Shown: in pieces, positions 25,868 to 33,329 of the stretch
Position numbering within the stretch: the first letter of the stretch is position 1
How the letters are laid out: every line of letters starts with the position of its first letter
Assembly: GCF_003148825.1 (NCBI RefSeq)
Contig: NZ_QGGZ01000002.1
Span: 62,001-126,000 of the forward strand
Reading direction: 5' to 3'
DNA from: Streptomyces sp. CG 926
GTDB taxonomy: Bacteria > Actinomycetota > Actinomycetes > Streptomycetales > Streptomycetaceae
DNA: 64,000 bases
Made by a program: the position numbers and the translations under genes
Notes under the pieces: model-generated
What the model was told of the DNA's origin: nothing
Seen by the model: the letters and a program-made list of their open reading frames with translations, nothing else
The model's database searches: none

Positions 25868-26791
25868 ATGATGACCACCGCCGATGGAGTGGTCGGACAC
25901 GGTCCCGCGCCGGAGGCCACCAACAAGGTCAAGGCCTTTCTGAGACTTGTGCTGATCGAGCACTCGGTCTTCGCGCTGCCCTTCGCCTACATCGCGGCCT
26001 TCACCGCCATGTTCCAGCTCGACCGCCGCATCCACTGGGGCGTCCTGCTGCTCGTCACCATCTGCATGGTGGGGCTGCGGACCTTCGCGATGGCCGCCAA
26101 CCGCATCATCGACCGCGAGATCGACGCCCGTAACCCGCGCACGGCCGGCCGCGAGCTGGTCACCGGCGCCGTCTCGGTCCGCGCGGCCTGGACCGGCGCC
26201 GGCATCGCGCTCCTGGTCTTCCTCGGCTCGGCGGCGCTGCTGAACCCGCTGTGCCTGGCGCTCGCGCCGGTCGCCGTGATCCCGATGGTGGTCTATCCGT
26301 ACGGCAAGCGGTTCACGAACTTCCCGCACGCCATCCTGGGCCTGGCCCAGGCCATGGGCCCGGTCGGGGCCTGGCTCGCGGTCACCGGCGAGTGGTCCGG
26401 GGACGCGGTGATCCTGGGCCTCGCGGTGGGCGTGTGGATCGGTGGCTTCGACCTGATCTTCGGCTGCCAGGACGTGGCCGCCGACCGCGCGGAAGGCGTC
26501 AAGTCGGTCCCGGCCCGCTTCGGGGTCCCGGCGGCCCTGTGGGGCGCGCGCGGCGCGCACGTCGTGACCACGGTCCTGCTGGCCTGGTACGCGCTGGCCA
26601 CGGACGCGGGCGTGCTGTTCTGGATCGGCCTCGCGATCGTCGTCGCGGCCTTCCTCTACGAGCACACGATCGTGAAGCCGCACGACCTGTCCCGCCTGAA
26701 CCGCGCCTTCTTCACGGTCAACGGCTTCATCGGCATCGCCCTCTTCGTGTGCGCGCTGGCCGATCTGGCCGTGCGGGGGCTGACCTTCTAG
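25868..26791 (+). CDS. mqnP: UbiA-family prenyltransferase (MqnP-like)
   Basis: The 307-residue membrane enzyme (ATG 25868, AGGGA ribosome site) has the two Asp-rich motifs of UbiA prenyltransferases: NRIIDREID (Asn 78, Asp 82, Asp 86) and DLIFGCQDVAAD (Asp 195, Asp 202, Asp 206). Seven to nine helices are predicted. In the futalosine pathway this step attaches the polyprenyl chain to the naphthoquinone ring precursor. It lies between the UbiD and UbiX homologues. ATG 25871 is an equally close alternative start. Confidence 0.92.
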   Translation: MMTTADGVVGHGPAPEATNKVKAFLRLVLIEHSVFALPFAYIAAFTAMFQLDRRIHWGVLLLVTICMVGLRTFAMAANRIIDREIDARNPRTAGRELVTGAVSVRAAWTGAGIALLVFLGSAALLNPLCLALAPVAVIPMVVYPYGKRFTNFPHAILGLAQAMGPVGAWLAVTGEWSGDAVILGLAVGVWIGGFDLIFGCQDVAADRAEGVKSVPARFGVPAALWGARGAHVVTTVLLAWYALATDAGVLFWIGLAIVVAAFLYEHTIVKPHDLSRLNRAFFTVNGFIGIALFVCALADLAVRGLTF

Positions 26792-26830
26792 CCGCCGTGC
26801 GGCCTGCCGTCGAGTGCATCCCGTACGCCG

Positions 26831-27430
26831 TCAGTCGAGGGCGGGCGGGTGGCGGCGCGGGAAGGCGAAGGCCGCCGCCGCGCCCGCCAGGAGGCCGAAG
26901 AGGTGGCCCTGCCAGCTGACGCCCGAGTCCGTCGGCAGGATGCCGAAGAAGATCGTGCCGCCCCAGACGGCGGCGATCACCACCGCCACCACCACGCCCA
27001 GCGGCCGCCGTTCCACGAAGCCGCGGACCAGCAGGTAGCCGAAGAGGCCGAAGATCAGGCCGGAGGCGCCCGCCGTGACGCTGTACGAGGGGGAGACCAG
27101 CCAGACGCCGAGCCCGTCCACCACGGTGACCGCGACGCACACGGCGAGGAAGCGGCGGATGCCGCTGAGGGCGGCGACGAAGCCGAGGACCAGCAGCGGG
27201 ACGGTGTTCGACGCCAGATGGTCGAAGCCGAAATGGAGGAAGGGCGCGAGGGGTATCCCGGTGAGCCCGTCCGGCTCGCGGGCGATGATCCCGTACCCGT
27301 CCAGGGCGTGGCCCGTGACCAGGTCCACCAGCTCGATCAGCCACAACAGGGCCACCCAGCCGACCATCAGCTTCCCGGCCGCCTTGGCGCGGTCGAGCTG
27401 CGTCCAGTCCGCGTCCACCGTCGTGCTCAT
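26831..27430 (-). CDS. Rhomboid-family intramembrane serine protease
   Basis: The 199-residue protein starts at ATG 27430 after GGGGGAG. It has six helices, with the rhomboid active site Ser 123 in GASGLIFGLFG and His 176 in SWQGHLFGLLAG, and an HFGFDHLASNTVPLLVLG segment resembling the conserved HxxxHxxxN-type motif. It would cleave membrane proteins within the bilayer. It is convergent with the UbiA gene and divergent from ubiX. Nothing suggests a specific substrate. Confidence 0.9.
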   Translation of the reverse strand: MSTTVDADWTQLDRAKAAGKLMVGWVALLWLIELVDLVTGHALDGYGIIAREPDGLTGIPLAPFLHFGFDHLASNTVPLLVLGFVAALSGIRRFLAVCVAVTVVDGLGVWLVSPSYSVTAGASGLIFGLFGYLLVRGFVERRPLGVVVAVVIAAVWGGTIFFGILPTDSGVSWQGHLFGLLAGAAAAFAFPRRHPPALD

Positions 27431-27516
27431 CTTCTCCCCCTCGCCGCGTCCCGTCCCGGGAACGTGCCGCCACCTTACTGAGTGCCCATCGGCGGTGGCC
27501 GGATAGTCTCGGAGGT

Positions 27517-28206
27517 ATGACTGAGCGCAAGCGCACCCCGTGGGTGGTCGGGGTTTCCGGGGCATCCGGGACGCCGTACGCGGCGGCGGTGCTCCGCGGG
27601 CTGCTGGCCGCGGGGGAGAGTGTCGACCTGGTGGTGAGCCGCGCCTCGCGCCTCACCCTGCTGGACGAGACGGGGATCGCCTTCCGCGACGCGCACTGGC
27701 GCGAGGACCTCGCGCAGTGGCTGGGGCGTGGGGCCGACGGGAAGCCCGAGACCTTCGCGCGCCCGGAGTTGGACGACGTCCGGTACTGGGGCGCGGGAGA
27801 CCTTGCGGCGGGCCCGAGTTCGGGCTCGTACCCGGTCAAGGGGATGCTCGTCGTCCCGGCGTCCACGGCCTGCGTGGCGGGGGTGGCGCTCGGGCTGTCG
27901 AAGGACCTGCTCCAGCGCGTGGCGAGCGTGACGCTCAAGGAGCGGCGCCGGCTGGTGGTCGCGGTGCGGGAGACCCCGCTGAACGGACAGACGCTGCGGC
28001 ATCTGGTGGCGCTGGACGAGGCGGGCGCGATCGTGCTGCCCGCCTCTCCGGCGTTCTATACGGGTGCGACGCACATCCAGGATCTGGTGGACTTCGTCGC
28101 GGGGCGGGTGCTGGACGCGGCAGGGGTGCCGCACCAGCTGTACCGCCGGTGGGAGGGGGAGCTGGGAGGCTCCCGTACTCCCCGGGAGGCAAGCGCCGGT
28201 GACTAG
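27517..28206 (+). CDS. ubiX: UbiX flavin prenyltransferase
   Basis: The 229-residue protein has the UbiX fold signatures: WVVGVSGASGTPYAAAVLRGLLAAGE at the N-terminus (GASGTxYA), GSYPVKGMLVVPASTACVAGVALG, and VAVRETPLNGQTLRHLVALDEAGAIVLPASPAFYTG. It makes prenylated FMN, the cofactor of the UbiD decarboxylase in this cluster. Its TAG stop (28204-28206) lies inside a CTAG that also gives the stop of the convergent small gene at 28203-28340. Confidence 0.95.
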   Translation: MTERKRTPWVVGVSGASGTPYAAAVLRGLLAAGESVDLVVSRASRLTLLDETGIAFRDAHWREDLAQWLGRGADGKPETFARPELDDVRYWGAGDLAAGPSSGSYPVKGMLVVPASTACVAGVALGLSKDLLQRVASVTLKERRRLVVAVRETPLNGQTLRHLVALDEAGAIVLPASPAFYTGATHIQDLVDFVAGRVLDAAGVPHQLYRRWEGELGGSRTPREASAGD

Positions 28207-28340
28207 GCCTTCTTCTTACGGCCGAGGGGCTTGCGGATCTTGTCGACGCGGTGGGCCGCGGCGGGCTGGTGGGCACGGGATCGGTTGGCCAGCTCCTGGA
28301 GCTCCCGCATGTGTGCGTAGGCCATCTCGATCGTGAACAC
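28203..28340 (-). CDS. 45-residue basic small protein of unknown function
   Basis: GTG 28340, nine bases after a good AGGAG ribosome site, encodes a 45-residue protein: VFTIEMAYAHMRELQELANR, then RAHQPAAAHRVDKIRKPLGRKKKA. It is an amphipathic helix followed by a strongly basic tail, which would suit nucleic acid or membrane binding. Its stop overlaps the ubiX stop in reverse (CTAG, 28203-28206). The open frame, the ribosome site and the charge pattern support a real gene. It is divergent from the Lrp gene across 122 bases. Confidence 0.75.
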   Translation of the reverse strand: MFTIEMAYAHMRELQELANRSRAHQPAAAHRVDKIRKPLGRKKKA

Positions 28341-28384
28341 GGTGAACCACTCCTGAAGATCGTCATTGATCAGTTGAAAGATTT

Positions 28385-28422
28385 CACAGGGTGTTGACCC
28401 TGTGTGCCTTAGATTCTATACC
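28385..28422. promoter_or_regulatory. Palindromic operator and promoter of the Lrp/AsnC gene
   Basis: CACAGGGT (28385-28392) and ACCCTGTG (28397-28404) are perfect 8-base arms around GTTG. Inside lies TTGACC (28394-28399), followed after 17 bases by TATACC (28417-28422), a good promoter for the Lrp gene at 28463. A palindrome covering the -35 box suits autorepression. Confidence 0.7.
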
Positions 28423-28462
28423 TAGACTTGCAGGATCGCCGAATAATGGAAGGCTCCACGTA

Positions 28463-28918
28463 ATGGACACGGTGGACAGGCAGCTCATCCAGGCACTCCG
28501 GGAAAACGGTCGTGCCTCGTACGCGGAGCTGGGCCGTCTCGTGGGCCTCTCCGGCCCCAGCGTCACCGACCGCATCAACCGACTGGAGACGGCCGGGGTC
28601 ATCACCGGCTACCGCGCGACGGTGGACTCGCGCTCGCTCGGCCTCGGCGTCACGGCGCTGATCGGACTCTCCATGTCCGACGCCGCGGACCACGAGGACG
28701 TGGCCCGGCGCCTGCGCGACCTCAACGAGATCGAGGACTGCTGGTTCATCGCGGGTGACGACTCCTTCATGCTGAAGGTGCGCGCCAACGACGTGGACGG
28801 CCTGGAAAAGATCATCCGTAGGCTCTCCGGTACCAAGGGCGTCTCGCGCACCCGCACCACCATCGTGCTCTCCACCAAGTGGGAGAACCGGGTCGGGGAG
28901 CTGCCCGAGGAAGCCTGA
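28463..28918 (+). CDS. Lrp/AsnC-family regulator
   Basis: The 151-residue protein starts MDTVDRQLIQALRENGRAS and has the HTH AELGRLVGLSGPSVTDRINRLETAGVI, then an Asn-type RAM/ACT domain (VTALIGLSMSDA; EDCWFIAGDDSFMLKVRA; RTTIVLSTKWEN). Lrp family members typically form dimers to octamers and sense amino acids. The gene lies 64 bases before mqnE and may also influence it. Its own promoter has a perfect inverted repeat. Confidence 0.92.
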   Translation: MDTVDRQLIQALRENGRASYAELGRLVGLSGPSVTDRINRLETAGVITGYRATVDSRSLGLGVTALIGLSMSDAADHEDVARRLRDLNEIEDCWFIAGDDSFMLKVRANDVDGLEKIIRRLSGTKGVSRTRTTIVLSTKWENRVGELPEEA

Positions 28919-28982
28919 GAGTACGGTTGGGCAGGGTTTGCAGGACAGGCAGACAGAGGCATCTAGAGGAGGCGACCGGTAC

Positions 28983-30146
28983 ATGGACGCTGGGCTCAAG
29001 CGTGAGCTGGAGGAGAAGGTCCGCTCCGGCGAGCGGCTGACCCGTGAGGACGGTATCGCCCTCTACGAGTCGGACGACCTGGCCTGGCTCGGTGGCCTCG
29101 CCCACGAGGTGCGCACGCGCAAGAACGGTGACGTCGTCCACTTCAACGTCAACCGGCACCTCAACATGACGAACGTGTGCACCGCCTCGTGCGCGTACTG
29201 CTCGTTCCAGCGCAAGCCGGGCGAGAAGGACGCGTACACGATGCGCATCGAGGAGGCCGTGCGCCTGGCCAAGGCCATGGAGAACGACAACCTCACCGAG
29301 CTGCACATCGTCAACGGTCTGCACCCGAACCTGCCGTGGCGCTACTACCCGCGCTCGCTCTCCGAGCTGAAGAAGGCGCTGCCGAACGTCTCGCTGAAGG
29401 CGTTCACGGCGACCGAGATCCACCACTTCGAGACGATCTCGGGGATGTCGGCCTCCGACATCCTCGACGAGCTGATCGAGGCCGGCCTGGAATCGCTCAC
29501 CGGCGGCGGCGCGGAGATCTTCGACTGGGAGGTCCGCCAGCACATCGTCGACCACCGCACCCACTGGGAGGACTGGTCGCGCATCCACCGCCTCGCGCAC
29601 GAGAAGGGTCTCAAGACCCCCTCGACCATGCTGTACGGGCACATCGAGGAGCCGCGCCACCGCGTGGACCACGTGCTGCGGCTGCGCGAGCTCCAGGACG
29701 AGACCGGCGGTTTCCAGGTCTTCATCCCGCTGCGCTACCAGCACGACTTCGTGGACATGCAGGACGGCAAGGTACGCAACAAGCTCCAGGCGCGTACGAC
29801 GATGGCCACCGGCGCCGAGGCGCTGAAGACCTTCGCCGTCTCGCGACTGCTCTTCGACAACGTGCCGCACGTCAAGGTCTTCTGGGTGATGCACGGTGTG
29901 CAGACCGCCCAGCTCGCGCTGCAGCACGGCGCGGACGACATGGACGGCTCGGTCGTCGAGTACAAGATCACGCACGACGCGGACAACTACGGCACCCCGA
30001 ACAAGCTGGGTCGTGACGATCTGCTGGAGCTGATCCGGGAAGCGGGCTTCCGCCCGGTCGAGCGCAACACGCGCTACGAGATCATCCGCGAGTACCCCGG
30101 TCCGGACGCGAACCTGCGCGAGACCCCGCAGGCGATGCGCCTCTGA
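28983..30146 (+). CDS. mqnE: Aminodeoxyfutalosine synthase MqnE
   Basis: This 387-residue radical SAM enzyme joins 3-[(1-carboxyvinyl)oxy]benzoate to SAM in the futalosine pathway. The cluster-binding motif CTASCAYC puts Cys at 66, 70 and 73. Other family segments are HFNVNRHLNMTN, HIVNGLHPNLPWRYYP, SLTGGGAEIFDWEVRQHI and ADDMDGSVVEYKITHDA. ATG 28983 is chosen for the AGGAGG upstream; the more distal 28938 start adds a non-conserved piece. The length matches the SCO4494-like family. Confidence 0.96.
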   Translation: MDAGLKRELEEKVRSGERLTREDGIALYESDDLAWLGGLAHEVRTRKNGDVVHFNVNRHLNMTNVCTASCAYCSFQRKPGEKDAYTMRIEEAVRLAKAMENDNLTELHIVNGLHPNLPWRYYPRSLSELKKALPNVSLKAFTATEIHHFETISGMSASDILDELIEAGLESLTGGGAEIFDWEVRQHIVDHRTHWEDWSRIHRLAHEKGLKTPSTMLYGHIEEPRHRVDHVLRLRELQDETGGFQVFIPLRYQHDFVDMQDGKVRNKLQARTTMATGAEALKTFAVSRLLFDNVPHVKVFWVMHGVQTAQLALQHGADDMDGSVVEYKITHDADNYGTPNKLGRDDLLELIREAGFRPVERNTRYEIIREYPGPDANLRETPQAMRL

Positions 30147-30167
30147 CGCGCCGATCCGGTTCGAACC

Positions 30168-30207
30168 GCCACGAGCCCCGGTCCCTCCACGGACCGGGGC
30201 TCGTGGC
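30168..30207. terminator. Hairpin terminator after mqnE
   Basis: Perfect 17-base arms (30168-30184 and 30191-30207) enclose a 6-base loop, starting 21 bases after the mqnE stop. Confidence 0.92.
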
Positions 30208-30261
30208 GTTCGGGAGCTCCGCGATGTCGTTGCCCCCCGCACGAGTAATGGCTACTCTTCC

Positions 30262-30789
30262 ATGGTGCCCCTTACTTTTACCTTCGATCCGATCGTTGAT
30301 CCCGCCCTGCGCGAAAGCCTCGTCGACCTGTGGACGGATGCCTCCAACGCCGGCGGAGCCATCGGCTTCGTGCCGCCCGTCACCCGCGACGACATCCGGC
30401 CCGAGCTGGTCAAGCACCTCGTCGCGATGATCGAGGGCCGGCACCGTCTGGTCGTGGGGCGCGACCGGGACGGTCGGATCGGGGCGGCCGCGTTCCTCGC
30501 CTTCAACGCGCACCGGCTGCAGCGGCACTGGATCTGGGTCTACACGGTCATGGTCCACCCCGACCTCCAGGGCCGGGGCGCCGGCCGCGCGTTGATGGAC
30601 GCCGTCGCCGATGCCGCCCGCACGCTGGACGGCATCGACGCCATCCGCCTCGGCTGCCGCGGCGGGCTCGGTCTGGAGCACTTCTACGCCGCCTGCGGCT
30701 ACAAGGAGGTCGGTCGCGTCCCCGGCGCCCTGCGGGTCGCCCCCGGTGACGACCGCGACGACATCACGATGCTGCTGCCGCTGCACTGA
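30262..30789 (+). CDS. GNAT-family N-acetyltransferase
   Basis: The 175-residue protein has the GNAT core: VYTVMVHPDLQGRGAGRALMDAVADAA with the acetyl-CoA loop QGRGAG, and LEHFYAACGYKEVGR as motif B. ATG 30262 and GTG 30265 are adjacent starts with no clear ribosome site, so a leaderless transcript is possible. The substrate is unknown. It lies alone between two hairpin-flanked units. Confidence 0.88.
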   Translation: MVPLTFTFDPIVDPALRESLVDLWTDASNAGGAIGFVPPVTRDDIRPELVKHLVAMIEGRHRLVVGRDRDGRIGAAAFLAFNAHRLQRHWIWVYTVMVHPDLQGRGAGRALMDAVADAARTLDGIDAIRLGCRGGLGLEHFYAACGYKEVGRVPGALRVAPGDDRDDITMLLPLH

Positions 30790-30896
30790 CGTGCGCCCGC
30801 GCCCGGCGCGGCACCCCGGAGGGCGGCGGCGGGTCCTCGGCGTGCTTCACTGGACGGGCACCAGCCGTGGACCACGACGAGAGAGAAGGGGTCACC

Positions 30897-31208
30897 GTGT
30901 CCCTCAAGCCGAGCGCAACGATCCGCTACACCGCGATGCGCCTGGGCATCTTCGTCGGATGCCTCGTGGCCGTCGCGGGCCTCGTCCGGCTCGGCTGGGT
31001 GCCCGCAGGGCTCGGGGAGGCCAACGTCGCCTGGGTCGTCCTGCTCGCCATCGTGATCTCCGCCCCGCTCTCCTTCGTCCTGCTGCGCAAGCAGCGCGAC
31101 GAGATGTCCACGCAGATCTCCGGGCGCGTCGCGGGTGCGAAGGAAAAGCTGGCCGCGAACCGCAGCCAGGAGGACCAGGCGGACGACGCGGCGCGCGTGA
31201 CCTCGTAA
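30897..31208 (+). CDS. DUF4229 small membrane protein
   Basis: GTG 30897, six bases after AGAAGGGG, encodes 103 residues. Two helices (MRLGIFVGCLVAVAGLVRL; WVVLLAIVISAPLSFVLL) are followed by the conserved LRKQRDEMSTQISGRV and a charged tail, the pattern of DUF4229, which is common in actinomycetes. No function is known. Members often lie near menaquinone or UbiA genes, which fits this location. Confidence 0.88.
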   Translation: MSLKPSATIRYTAMRLGIFVGCLVAVAGLVRLGWVPAGLGEANVAWVVLLAIVISAPLSFVLLRKQRDEMSTQISGRVAGAKEKLAANRSQEDQADDAARVTS

Positions 31209-31238
31209 CGGCACAGTTGGCTTCATCACACATCGAAC

Positions 31239-31277
31239 CGCCCCAGCATCGGGTATACCGCCCGTAACGCTGGGGCG
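31239..31277. terminator. Hairpin after the DUF4229 gene
   Basis: CGCCCCAGC (31239-31247) and GCTGGGGCG (31269-31277) pair perfectly around a 21-base interval, ahead of the symporter promoter. Confidence 0.75.
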
Positions 31278-31321
31278 TTCGTGTTTTCCGGGCCTGCGCA
31301 AGAGGGCCTGGTGCGCCGTTG

Positions 31322-31354
31322 TCTCAAAGCGCCCCTTTGAGATTCTCAAAGGGG
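31322..31354. promoter_or_regulatory. Three-half-site operator over the symporter promoter
   Basis: CCCCTTTGAGA (31332-31342) and TCTCAAAGGGG (31344-31354) are perfect 11-base arms with one spacer base. A further TCTCAAAG (31322-31329) forms a second palindrome with the first arm, so three half-sites of the CTTTGAGA type alternate in orientation. The array overlaps the proposed -35 box. The regulator is not known. Confidence 0.8.
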
Positions 31355-31366
31355 AAGTGTTAGCGT
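31337..31366 (+). promoter_or_regulatory. Promoter giving a leaderless leader-peptide transcript
   Basis: TTGAGA (31337-31342) and TAGCGT (31361-31366) are spaced 18 bases. The ATG of the leader peptide (31374) lies 7 bases past the -10 box, where transcription should start. The -35 lies inside the palindromic operator. Confidence 0.65.
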
Positions 31367-31373
31367 GTTGAAC

Positions 31374-31475
31374 ATGTTGACCACAGCTGCGCACCCCATG
31401 ATCACGAGCGTTCCGCTCGTGACGCGCCTGCACGTCGACCTCTGCCGCCGCGCGTCCGCGGCCTGTTGCTGTTGA
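31374..31475 (+). CDS. Cysteine-rich leader peptide upstream of the symporter
   Basis: A 33-residue frame (ATG 31374 to TGA 31475) ends LHVDLCRRASAACCC. The HVDLCRRASAACC pattern matches a group of very short actinobacterial putative leader peptides found ahead of transport and sulfur genes, and polycysteine short frames in mycobacteria act as cysteine-responsive attenuators. Translation probably starts at the first base of the message. The three consecutive Cys codons just before the stop could stall ribosomes when charged tRNA-Cys is scarce and so change folding of the downstream hairpin. The target gene begins 109 bases after this stop. Confidence 0.78.
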   Translation: MLTTAAHPMITSVPLVTRLHVDLCRRASAACCC

Positions 31476-31487
31476 GCTGAATCGATA

Positions 31488-31521
31488 CAGCAGCCGTCCC
31501 GGCCGGCCCTTCTGGCTGCTG
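31488..31521 (+). promoter_or_regulatory. Candidate attenuator hairpin between leader and symporter
   Basis: CAGCAGCC (31488-31495) pairs with GGCTGCTG (31514-31521) around an 18-base GC-rich loop that itself contains GGCCGGCC. It lies 12 bases after the leader stop and 64 bases before the symporter start. No T-tract is present. Confidence 0.5.
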
Positions 31522-31584
31522 CCGCACCGTTTCACCACGCAGTACTTCCCCCCTGTATTCGTGCGCCACCTCCGGAGAGTGTCC

Positions 31585-32898
31585 GTGTCCGCGACCCCCC
31601 AGGCCCCCGCCAAGGCCTCGTTCAAGTTCCCCTTCTGGGCCCAGATCGTCGCCGGTCTCGCCCTCGGTGTCCTCTTCGGCTGGATAGCCCGCAGCCAGGA
31701 CATCAGCTGGCTCGGCACCACGCTGGAGAAGACCGGCGACATCTTCGTCCAGCTGCTGAAGCTGGCCATCGCCCCGCTCGTCTTCTTCGCGATCCTGGTG
31801 TCGATCACCAACCTGCGGAAGGTGAACAACGCTGCGCGTCTTGCCTCCCGCACCCTCCTCTGGTTCATGATCACCTCGCTGATCGCCGTCGGCATCGGCA
31901 TCGGAATCGGCCTGCTGACCGACCCCGGTTCCGGCACCGGCCTCACCGCGGCCGACGGCAAGGACCCGAAGAAGACCGGCTCCTGGATCGACTTCCTCAC
32001 CGGGATCGTGCCGACGGACATCGTCACGCCGTTCACCGAGCTGAAGGTCCTTCAGATCGTCTTCCTGGCCGTCGTCGCCGGCATCGCCGCCCTCCAGCTG
32101 GGCGCCAAGGCCAAGCCGGTCCTCGACCTCGCCGAGTCCGCCCTGGAGCTGCTCCAGAAGGCCCTGTGGTGGGTCATCCGCCTCGCCCCGATCGGCACGA
32201 TCGGCCTCATCGGCACCGCGATCGCCACGTACGGCTGGGACCTGATCGGCAAGTACGCGACCTTCACCGCCGACGTCTACATCGGTTGCGCCCTCGTGAT
32301 GTTCGGCGTCTACCCGCTGCTGCTCGCGACGGTCGCCAAGGTCAGCCCGCTGCAGTTCTTCAAGGGCGCCTGGCCCGCCATCCAGCTGGCCTTCGTCTCC
32401 CGCTCCTCGGTCGGCACCATGCCGGTCACCCAGAAGGTCACCGAGCGCCTCGGCGTCCCGAAGGAGTACGCCTCCTTCGCCGTCCCGTTCGGCGCCACCA
32501 CCAAGATGGACGGCTGCGCCGCGATCTACCCGGCCCTCGCCGCCATCTTCATCGCGCAGATTTTCGACGTGCAGCTCGGCATCAAGGAGTACCTGCTCAT
32601 CGTCTTCGTCTCGGTCATCGGCTCGGCCGCCACGGCTGGTCTGACGGGCGCCACCGTCATGCTGACGCTGACCCTGTCCACGCTGGGCCTGCCGCTCGCG
32701 GGCGTCGGTCTGCTGCTGGCGATCGACCCGATCCTGGACATGATGCGCACCGCCACCAACGTGGCCGGCCAGGCCCTGGTCCCGGTCATCGTCTCGGCCC
32801 GCGAGGGGATCCTGGACAAGGAGGCCTACGCCTCCGCCTCGGCCTCCCCGCTGGACGAGCCCGCCCCGGCCGCCGAGCAGGTCGTGGTCGCGGCCTGA
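31585..32898 (+). CDS. Dicarboxylate/amino acid:cation symporter (DAACS family)
   Basis: GTG 31585 (GGAGAG upstream) encodes 437 residues starting VSATPQAPAKASFKFPFWAQ. The family motifs are SRSSVGTMPVTQKVTERLG (serine-rich hairpin loop), GATTKMDGCAAIYPALAAIFIAQ (NMDGT-like motif) and IDPILDMMRTATNVAGQA, with eight helices plus two re-entrant loops. The substrate class includes glutamate, aspartate, C4-dicarboxylates and cystine. The cysteine leader upstream hints at cystine or sulfur-related uptake, but the motifs alone do not decide this. The longer start at 31561 is less likely because the ribosome site lies downstream of it. Confidence 0.93.
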   Translation: MSATPQAPAKASFKFPFWAQIVAGLALGVLFGWIARSQDISWLGTTLEKTGDIFVQLLKLAIAPLVFFAILVSITNLRKVNNAARLASRTLLWFMITSLIAVGIGIGIGLLTDPGSGTGLTAADGKDPKKTGSWIDFLTGIVPTDIVTPFTELKVLQIVFLAVVAGIAALQLGAKAKPVLDLAESALELLQKALWWVIRLAPIGTIGLIGTAIATYGWDLIGKYATFTADVYIGCALVMFGVYPLLLATVAKVSPLQFFKGAWPAIQLAFVSRSSVGTMPVTQKVTERLGVPKEYASFAVPFGATTKMDGCAAIYPALAAIFIAQIFDVQLGIKEYLLIVFVSVIGSAATAGLTGATVMLTLTLSTLGLPLAGVGLLLAIDPILDMMRTATNVAGQALVPVIVSAREGILDKEAYASASASPLDEPAPAAEQVVVAA

Positions 32899-32925
32899 CC
32901 GCAGCACACCGCATCGCACGGCGTT

Positions 32926-32964
32926 CGCCGCGGCCCCCGCCCCGACCGGGCGGGGGCCGCGGCG
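32926..32964. terminator. Hairpin terminator after the symporter
   Basis: Perfect 17-base arms (32926-32942 and 32948-32964) with a 5-base loop lie 27 bases after the symporter stop. Confidence 0.92.
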
Positions 32965-33005
32965 TTCGCGCGTCTTCGGCGTTCGCGCGTCTTCGGTCTC
33001 CCGCG

Positions 33006-33329
33006 TCAGACCGTCTGCGCGCGGACGTAGGCGACCGTCGCCAGCAGGAACGGCAGGGCGAACCACCACCGGCCCATCGTCCGCCGGAACAGCGGGGTGA
33101 TGGTGATCAGCAGTCCTACGAGGCACAGCACCACGCAGCAGCCGGCCAGGAAGCGGACGTCCCCGCGCAGCACGGCGTCGTCGGGGTCCGGCCGCATCGA
33201 CAGCGCGGTGTAGCAGGTGAACAGCGCCGGGACGTAGGAGAGGGCGAGCGGTATTCCGAGGACCCACTGCAGGCAGCCCCGGTCCTCGGGCAGGTCGATG
33301 TTCTCGCGGGGGAGCCTCGTCCGCCTCAT
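33006..33329 (-). CDS. Small membrane protein, paralogue of the preceding gene
   Basis: The 107-residue protein (ATG 33329) has three or four helices and shares with its neighbour the N-terminal IDLPEDRGCL(Q/R)WVLG(I/V)PL block and the C-terminal GLLIT motif followed by RR(T/A)MG(R/P)WWFA. Its start overlaps the upstream stop (ATGA). It is the last gene of the minus-strand ESX-like operon. The family is unrecognised. Confidence 0.85.
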   Translation of the reverse strand: MRRTRLPRENIDLPEDRGCLQWVLGIPLALSYVPALFTCYTALSMRPDPDDAVLRGDVRFLAGCCVVLCLVGLLITITPLFRRTMGRWWFALPFLLATVAYVRAQTV

